Assembly (NCBI RefSeq): GCF_001654835.1
Contig: NZ_LXEP01000008.1
Location: 124,001-188,000, forward strand
Source of the DNA: Buttiauxella gaviniae ATCC 51604
GTDB taxonomy: Bacteria > Pseudomonadota > Gammaproteobacteria > Enterobacterales > Enterobacteriaceae
Length of the DNA stretch: 64,000 nucleotides
Direction: 5' to 3'
Shown here: one piece after another, positions 57,901 to 64,000 of the stretch
Position numbering within the stretch: position 1 is the first letter of the stretch
Layout: every line of letters starts with the position of its first letter
Notes under the pieces: model-generated
The model's input: only the letters and a program-made list of their open reading frames with translations
The model's database searches: none
Told to the model about the DNA's origin: nothing
Program-made: the position numbers and the translations under genes

Positions 57901-58841
57901 CCACCGGAACCGGTCGCAGCACCCGGCCATGGGGAAATGGCTGTTGGGTGGTTGTGGGTTTCAACTTTCATCAGGATGTGCGCATCTTCCTGGTGATAGT
58001 CGTAACGGCCCGCTTCGTGGTCGGCAAAGAAGCGCCCTACCTGTGAGCCTTCCATCACTGCGGCGTTATCTTTATAGGCAGATAACACGTAGTCAGGCGT
58101 TTTCTCGAAGGTGTTTTTAATCATTTTGAACAGCGATTTAGGCTGCTCTACGCCGTCGATAATCCAGTCGGCGTTGAAAATTTTGTGGCGGCAATGTTCG
58201 GAGTTAGCCTGCGCGAACATATACAGCTCGATGTCGTTCGGGTTGCGCCCCAGTTTGGTGAACGCATCCTGCAAGTAGTCGATTTCATCTTCTGCTAAAG
58301 CCAGCCCTAAACGGATGTTGGCTTCAACCAGTGCTTCGCGACCTTGTGTGAGCAGGTCAACACTTTGCACCGGCGCAGGCGTGTGATGAGAGAACAACTG
58401 CTGTGCATCATCAAGAGAACCAAATACGCTTTCCATCATGCGGTCATGCAGCAATGTGGCAACGTCCTGGCGCTGTGCGTCGGTCAGTTGGCTTGCAGTG
58501 ACGTAATATGCCACGCCACGTTCCAGGCGCTTAACTTTCGCCAGGTCGCAATTATGGGCAATATCAGTCGCTTTAGAGGACCAGGGTGAGATGGTACCAG
58601 GACGCGGCGTTACCAGAATCAGGTGGCCTGTCGGGGCGTGGTCGGCAAGGGTTGGACCATATTTCAACAACCGTTGCAGACGGGCGTGCTCATCAGAGTC
58701 GAGCTGCGCGTCGAGATCGGCAAAGTGAACATACTCGGCATAAATGTCGCTGACCGGAAGGTTGGCGTCATTAAAGCGGGCCAGTAATTTGTTAATACGA
58801 AATGCCGATAAAGCGGGCGAACCACGCAGAATTTCCATCAT
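54954..58841 (-). CDS. purL: Phosphoribosylformylglycinamidine synthase
   Basis: PurL carries out the fourth step of purine synthesis, converting FGAR to FGAM with glutamine and ATP. The 1295-residue single-chain enzyme has the E. coli length: an N-terminal PurS-like domain, two AIRS-type synthetase halves ([32 protein letters not shown]) and a C-terminal glutaminase with the nucleophile in GVCNGCQMM and the histidine in [10 protein letters not shown]. The frame extends to 58970, but the ATG at 58841 ([14 protein letters not shown]) is the family start. Confidence 0.98.
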   Translation of the reverse strand: MMEILRGSPALSAFRINKLLARFNDANLPVSDIYAEYVHFADLDAQLDSDEHARLQRLLKYGPTLADHAPTGHLILVTPRPGTISPWSSKATDIAHNCDLAKVKRLERGVAYYVTASQLTDAQRQDVATLLHDRMMESVFGSLDDAQQLFSHHTPAPVQSVDLLTQGREALVEANIRLGLALAEDEIDYLQDAFTKLGRNPNDIELYMFAQANSEHCRHKIFNADWIIDGVEQPKSLFKMIKNTFEKTPDYVLSAYKDNAAVMEGSQVGRFFADHEAGRYDYHQEDAHILMKVETHNHPTAISPWPGAATGSGGEIRDEGATGRGAKPKAGLVGFSVSNLRIPGFEQPWEEDFGKPDRIVTALDIMTDGPLGGAAFNNEFGRPALTGYFRTYEEKVNSHNGEELRGYHKPIMLAGGIGNIRADHVQKGVITVGAKLIVLGGPSMNIGLGGGAASSMASGQSDADLDFASVQRDNPEMERRCQEVIDRCWELGDANPILFIHDVGAGGLSNAMPELVSDGGRGGRFELRDILNDEPGMSPLEVWCNESQERYVLAVAPDQLPLFDELCRRERAPYAVIGEATEEKHLTLNDNHFDNQPIDMPLDVLLGKTPKMERNVETLKAKGDALDCRHITIADAVNRVLHLPTVAEKTFLVTIGDRSVTGMVARDQMVGPWQIPVANCAVTTASLDSYYGEAMSLGERAPVALLDFAASGRLAVGEALTNIAATQIGALNRIKLSANWMSAAGHPGEDAGLYEAVKAVGEELCPTLGLTIPVGKDSMSMKTRWQEGTEQREMTSPLSLVITAFARVEDVRRTVTPQLQTEDNALLLIDLGVGHNALGATALSQVYRQLGDKPADVRSAEQLKGFFNAIQALVVEQKLLAYHDRSDGGLLVTLAEMAFAGHCGVEADIATMGSDHLAALFNEELGAVIQVKAADRVAVEKTLADHGLADCVHFLGKAVVGDRFTLTADKHAVFSESRTTLRMWWAETTWQMQRLRDNPECADQEHEAKANDNDPGLNVKLSFDIKEDIAAPFIAKGARPKVAVLREQGVNSHVEMAAAFHRAGFDAIDVHMSDLLAGRRGLDDFQALVACGGFSYGDVLGAGEGWAKSILFNSRVRDEFETFFHRPQTLALGVCNGCQMMSNLRELIPGSDLWPRFVRNHSDRFEARFSLVEVTSSPSLLLQGMVGSHMPIAVSHGEGHVEVRDAAHLAALESKGLVALRFIDNFGKVTQNYPANPNGSPNGITAVTNESGRVTIMMPHPERVFRTVSNSWHPAEWGEDSPWMRIFRNARKQLG

Positions 58842-58907
58842 CAAAGATCTCTCGTCTTCGAAACGCCAGGGGGACGCTTCAGTGGGCGCAAGGGGAAAAC
58901 GGGCGCC

Positions 58908-58946
58908 ATTATAGATAATCCATCGCCGTGACGAAACCGTTTGCGT
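58908..58946 (-). promoter_or_regulatory. purL promoter with PurR operator
   Basis: Read leftward, ACGCAAACGGTTTCGT (58946-58931) is a strong PurR operator, and a TATAAT box lies at 58913-58908. The operator overlaps the -35 region (TTTCGT, 17-bp spacing), so PurR binding would exclude polymerase. Confidence 0.88.
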
Positions 58947-59111
58947 ATAAATAAGTGGATTACTTTTCATTGCTTAAAATTCAGCCAGAAATGTTGAATA
59001 AGTTGCGCGGTGGCGTTTTGTTAAGCAAAATGCGCCACACCTTTTTGTATAACCTCAACTTTTGAAGCCTGTTGTTAGCGAAGACTCGACGCACCGCAGA
59101 AGATTAACTAT

Positions 59112-61086
<1,975 letters not shown>

Positions 61087-61114
61087 TTATACACAGTCGT
61101 TATGCCAGACGGAA

Positions 61115-61753
61115 TTATTCGAGCTGCTGTAACTGACCCTGTGGCGTAACCCGCCAGCGGTGCTGACAAAAATAGAGCAGAGGGTTGTCCTGATTGCTGT
61201 CGCTGTAACCACTGTAGAGTTGCAAAGGTGTGCCGATTTGCTGTTCCAGCTGTGAGACTTTTTCATGCCCAAGGCAGCGTAATGTGAGCACCCACCCACC
61301 GTGGGAACGCTTGATTTGGCTGGCAATCAGCTTCACTTTCGGTAACCACGGCGTATCGAAATAAACCTGCTGAACAAGCGGTTGCGGTGAGCCAGTAATC
61401 AGCCAGACATCAGCATCTGAACTTGTCAGATAATCGGTAAGGCGCTGCTGCACAACCGGAAAAGCTGTAACTTGCCCACGGAACCAGGTGACGAAGTTTG
61501 CTTCCAGCTCTTTGAGGCGCTTTTCACTGTGGCCGAAAGTCGCGCCCCACAGCAACAGGCTCATCGGCCAGCGGGCGGCACGCCCTTTAATCAGCAACGT
61601 GCCCCCGATCACCGGCAAAAGCGGGATGACAAGTAACAGATTGAGTGGTTGATGGCGCAGCAGGTAGCGCAAGAAGCTGCCAAACATATCCTGCTGATGC
61701 AGCGTGCCATCTAAATCGAAAAATACTACCCGACGCTCACTCTGAGTTGTCAA
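61115..61753 (-). CDS. pgpC: Phosphatidylglycerophosphatase C
   Basis: PgpC (YfhB) dephosphorylates phosphatidylglycerol phosphate in the inner membrane. The 212-residue HAD-family protein has the nucleophile motif FFDLDGTLHQQD, a hydrophobic segment (LNLLLVIPLLPVIGGTLL), motif II in WLITGSPQPL and the C-terminal YSGYSDSNQDNPLLYF. The start is TTG at 61753 with AGGAG 6 nt upstream. Only 3 nt separate it from the murP stop, so the two are probably coupled. Confidence 0.94.
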   Translation of the reverse strand: MTTQSERRVVFFDLDGTLHQQDMFGSFLRYLLRHQPLNLLLVIPLLPVIGGTLLIKGRAARWPMSLLLWGATFGHSEKRLKELEANFVTWFRGQVTAFPVVQQRLTDYLTSSDADVWLITGSPQPLVQQVYFDTPWLPKVKLIASQIKRSHGGWVLTLRCLGHEKVSQLEQQIGTPLQLYSGYSDSNQDNPLLYFCQHRWRVTPQGQLQQLE

Positions 61754-61756
61754 ACG

Positions 61757-63124
61757 TTACTCCTCTGGATCGTTAAAGCCCATAAACCATGTAAATAAGA
61801 ACCCTGCGATAACCGCTATCAGAAAGCCTAACAGATAGAGCATCACTTTTCCGGTAACAATGGTTAATGCCAGCGGCAAACCTGAAATGCCAAATGTAAT
61901 AACCGTCGCCACTTTCCAGTAACTGATCAGCGCCCCGCCAACCGCACCACCCAAACACGCGCCGATAAACGGCTTGCCCAGCGGTAAAGTCACACCAAAA
62001 ATGAGCGGTTCGCCAATACCCAGCAGCCCGACCGGCAACGCCCCTTTGATAAGTTTTTTCAGGCGCTGATTGCGCGTTTTCATGAAGACCGCGATAGCTG
62101 CACCCACTTGCCCGACTCCTGCCATGGCCAGAATGGGCAGCAATGCGTTCTGGCCATGAGTCTGGATTAGCTCGACATGAATGGGCACCAACCCCTGATG
62201 CAAACCGGAAAGCACCAACGGCAAGAATGCACCGGAAAGCACTGCACCAACCACCAGGCCACGTTTGTCGATTGCCATTGTTGCGCCGTGAGCAATCGCG
62301 TCAGAAATCAGGCCACCTAACGGCTGCAAAGCAACAATCGCAATCGATGCAGTAATGAGCGTCGTCAGAAGCGGATTGAGGATCAGCTCAATCGAACCAG
62401 GCAACAACTTGCGTAAACGTTTTTCAATCCAGCACATCAACGCCACCACCAGCAACACGGCGATAACGCCGCCACGACCTGGCTGGAGGTTTTCACCAAA
62501 CAGGTGGATTTGCGCGAGTTGCGGGCTGGAAAGTATCCCCGCCATCACGCCACCCATCGCCATCGAACCACCGAATACTTTGGCGGCATTGACGCCGACC
62601 AGAATATTCATAATAGCAAACACCGCACTACCAAAGATGGCGAGTAAGCCGAGAATGTTCGGGTACTGGGTTGCAAGGTCACCCACAATATCCGGGCGTT
62701 TGAGGATATTAATAATCCCGGTAATCAGCCCGGAAGCAATAAAAGCCGGAATCAATGGAATAAAGACGTTTGCCAGTTTACGCAGCGCTTCGCTCATCGG
62801 CGCCTGGTAACGCGCTTTGGCCTGAGCCTTATTCTGCGCAATATCATCTTCACTTGAGGTAGTCTGGCCATTGCTTTGCAGCAGCTCGCGCATGGCATCC
62901 ACCACTTGTGCGGCACGCCCTGGCCCGACAATCAGTTGATGCTGCGCACCCTGCTTCACATAGCCGCTGACACCTGGCAGTTTTTTCAGACCAGCAATAT
63001 CCAGCAGTCCATCGTCATTCACTTCTACCCGCACGCGGGTCATGCAGTTTTCGAGACGGGCGATGTTTGCCTGCCCACCGATGCCAAGCAAAATCTCACT
63101 GGCCAGAGCCGCTGTCTTATCCAT
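61757..63124 (-). CDS. murP: PTS N-acetylmuramic acid-type permease, EIIBC
   Basis: MurP imports and phosphorylates N-acetylmuramic acid. The 455-residue product has an N-terminal EIIB domain with phosphocysteine Cys27 (ENCMTRVRVEV) and a C-terminal EIIC domain (from about residue 110; LIPAFIASGLITGIINI, GLHQGLVPIHVELI, GLLGIGEPLIFGVTLPLGKP). It has no EIIA. The assignment to MurNAc rests mainly on the adjacent murQ, 12 nt upstream; similarity to E. coli MurP is moderate to my eye. E. coli has murQP at another locus. Confidence 0.82.
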   Translation of the reverse strand: MDKTAALASEILLGIGGQANIARLENCMTRVRVEVNDDGLLDIAGLKKLPGVSGYVKQGAQHQLIVGPGRAAQVVDAMRELLQSNGQTTSSEDDIAQNKAQAKARYQAPMSEALRKLANVFIPLIPAFIASGLITGIINILKRPDIVGDLATQYPNILGLLAIFGSAVFAIMNILVGVNAAKVFGGSMAMGGVMAGILSSPQLAQIHLFGENLQPGRGGVIAVLLVVALMCWIEKRLRKLLPGSIELILNPLLTTLITASIAIVALQPLGGLISDAIAHGATMAIDKRGLVVGAVLSGAFLPLVLSGLHQGLVPIHVELIQTHGQNALLPILAMAGVGQVGAAIAVFMKTRNQRLKKLIKGALPVGLLGIGEPLIFGVTLPLGKPFIGACLGGAVGGALISYWKVATVITFGISGLPLALTIVTGKVMLYLLGFLIAVIAGFLFTWFMGFNDPEE

Positions 63125-63136
63125 GATTCAGTACCT

Positions 63137-64000
63137 TTATTTTAAGGCGGAGCGGAGGTAACCGTGGCTAACTGCCAGGCGCACTTGCGCGGTTTGAGCA
63201 TCAACACCGGTGAGTAGCATGAGAATGGCGGGCTTAACTTCATAATCCGTTTGTTTCAGGGCGTTTTCTGCGTCTTCACGGCTGGCACCGGTCGCTTCAA
63301 CAACAATACGGCAGGCGCGGTCTACCAGCTTGATATTGGTGGCTTTCATGTCCACCATCAGGTTCTGGTAGACCTTGCCCAGTTTGACCATCGAGCCTGT
63401 GGAAATCATATTCAGTACCAGCTTCTGTGCAGTGCCAGATTTCAGACGAGTGGAACCGGTCAACGCTTCCGGGCCTACGACCGGAGAAATGGCAATTTCA
63501 GCTTCCAGCGCAATAGCGGAACCCGGATTACAGGAAATAGCAGCAGTACGGCAACCGAGGTTACGGGCATAACGCAGGCCGCCAATAACGTATGGCGTAC
63601 GGCCTGATGCAGCAAGCCCAACCACCATATCGTTAACCGTCAGGTCTAACGCTTTCAGGTCGTCTTCACCCAATTGCTGATTGTCTTCGGCACCTTCGAC
63701 AGCTTTCAGCAATGCCCCAGGACCTCCGGCAATTAAACCAATCACCAGACCGTGTGGCACACCAAATGTGGGTGGGCATTCGGAGGCATCCAGAACCCCA
63801 AGGCGCCCGCTGGTTCCCGCGCCCATATAAATCAAACGCCCGCCAGCCTTGAGTGATTCACTTGCGGCATCGACGGCAAGGGCAACTTCCGGCAATGTTT
63901 TTTCAACTGCCCCCGCCACCAACGCATCTTGTTGATTAAAACGCTCAACCATTTCGAGCGTTGAGAGGCAATCGAGATCCATTGTTTGTGGATTACGAGT
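63137..64000 (-). CDS. murQ: N-acetylmuramic acid 6-phosphate etherase, cut by window edge
   Basis: MurQ removes the lactyl ether of MurNAc-6-phosphate to give GlcNAc-6-phosphate. The C-terminal 287 residues are present; the frame remains open to the right edge ([19 protein letters not shown]), and the family usually starts 10-15 residues earlier, so an internal Met at 63982 is not the start. SIS motifs are intact: [52 protein letters not shown]. It is upstream of murP in the same direction. Confidence 0.95.
   Translation of the reverse strand, partial: TRNPQTMDLDCLSTLEMVERFNQQDALVAGAVEKTLPEVALAVDAASESLKAGGRLIYMGAGTSGRLGVLDASECPPTFGVPHGLVIGLIAGGPGALLKAVEGAEDNQQLGEDDLKALDLTVNDMVVGLAASGRTPYVIGGLRYARNLGCRTAAISCNPGSAIALEAEIAISPVVGPEALTGSTRLKSGTAQKLVLNMISTGSMVKLGKVYQNLMVDMKATNIKLVDRACRIVVEATGASREDAENALKQTDYEVKPAILMLLTGVDAQTAQVRLAVSHGYLRSALK

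Overview
The window is chromosomal DNA of a gammaproteobacterium of the family Enterobacteriaceae. Almost every housekeeping protein can be lined up end to end with its Escherichia coli homologue, and the order guaA-guaB / xseA / yfgJ / der-bamB-yfgM-hisS-ispG-rodZ-rlmN-ndk-pbpC-yfhM / sseA / sseB-pepB / iscX-fdx-hscA-hscB-iscA-iscU-iscS-iscR / trmJ / suhB / csiE / hcaT / glyA / hmp / glnB / glrR-qseG-glrK / glmY / purL / mltF / tadA / pgpC is that of the E. coli 56-57 min region. It is not E. coli or Salmonella: several blocks differ, three full ERIC elements and one ERIC remnant are present, and murQP sits beside pgpC. I cannot fix the genus from sequence alone. There are no rRNA or tRNA genes, insertion sequences, integrases or CRISPR arrays.

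Layout. 1-4.1 kb: purine synthesis (guaBA, PurR-controlled), exonuclease VII large subunit and a small zinc-ribbon protein. 4.1-6.5 kb: an AT-rich accessory patch with a possible decayed ORF, an orphan periplasmic binding protein and a two-part LprI-type secreted protein. 6.5-23.3 kb: ribosome assembly, outer-membrane assembly, translation, isoprenoid and cell-shape genes, then pbpC-yfhM (envelope defence). 23.6-28.3 kb: an alpha-glucoside PTS permease, a GH4 phospho-alpha-glucosidase and an RpiR-type regulator, with the sulfurtransferase gene sseA enclosed between them. 28.3-36.6 kb: sseB, pepB and the complete isc iron-sulfur operon with two ERIC elements inside it. 36.6-42.4 kb: trmJ, suhB with a boxA leader, a ZevAB-like metal transport pair, csiE and hcaT. 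42.6-47.4 kb: an orphan type VI secretion effector module (PAAR-like/Tle3 lipase, two tandem lipoprotein immunity genes, one further secreted protein) where E. coli has the hca catabolic operon. 47.5-54.7 kb: glyA, hmp, glnB and the GlrK-QseG-GlrR envelope-sensing system with its sRNA target glmY. 54.9-64 kb: purL, mltF, tadA, and a leftward murQ-murP-pgpC unit.

Working together. guaBA, glyA and purL each carry a recognisable PurR operator, so purine and one-carbon supply is co-regulated across the window. The isc genes form one assembly line (sulfur donor IscS, scaffold IscU, carrier IscA, chaperones HscBA, ferredoxin) controlled by IscR. GlrK/GlrR drives the sigma54 promoter of glmY directly upstream of glrK; three GlrR-type sites are visible. 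Cell-wall turnover genes (pbpC, mltF, murQP) are scattered through it.

The most notable features are (i) a 79-nt predicted three-way-junction RNA that buries the Shine-Dalgarno sequence and start codon of sseA; (ii) the Tle3 module, whose two immunity genes are almost identical at both ends but diverge in one 210-nt central block; and (iii) ERIC elements placed in the iscR-iscS and iscU-iscA gaps and, as an internally deleted remnant, in the hmp leader.
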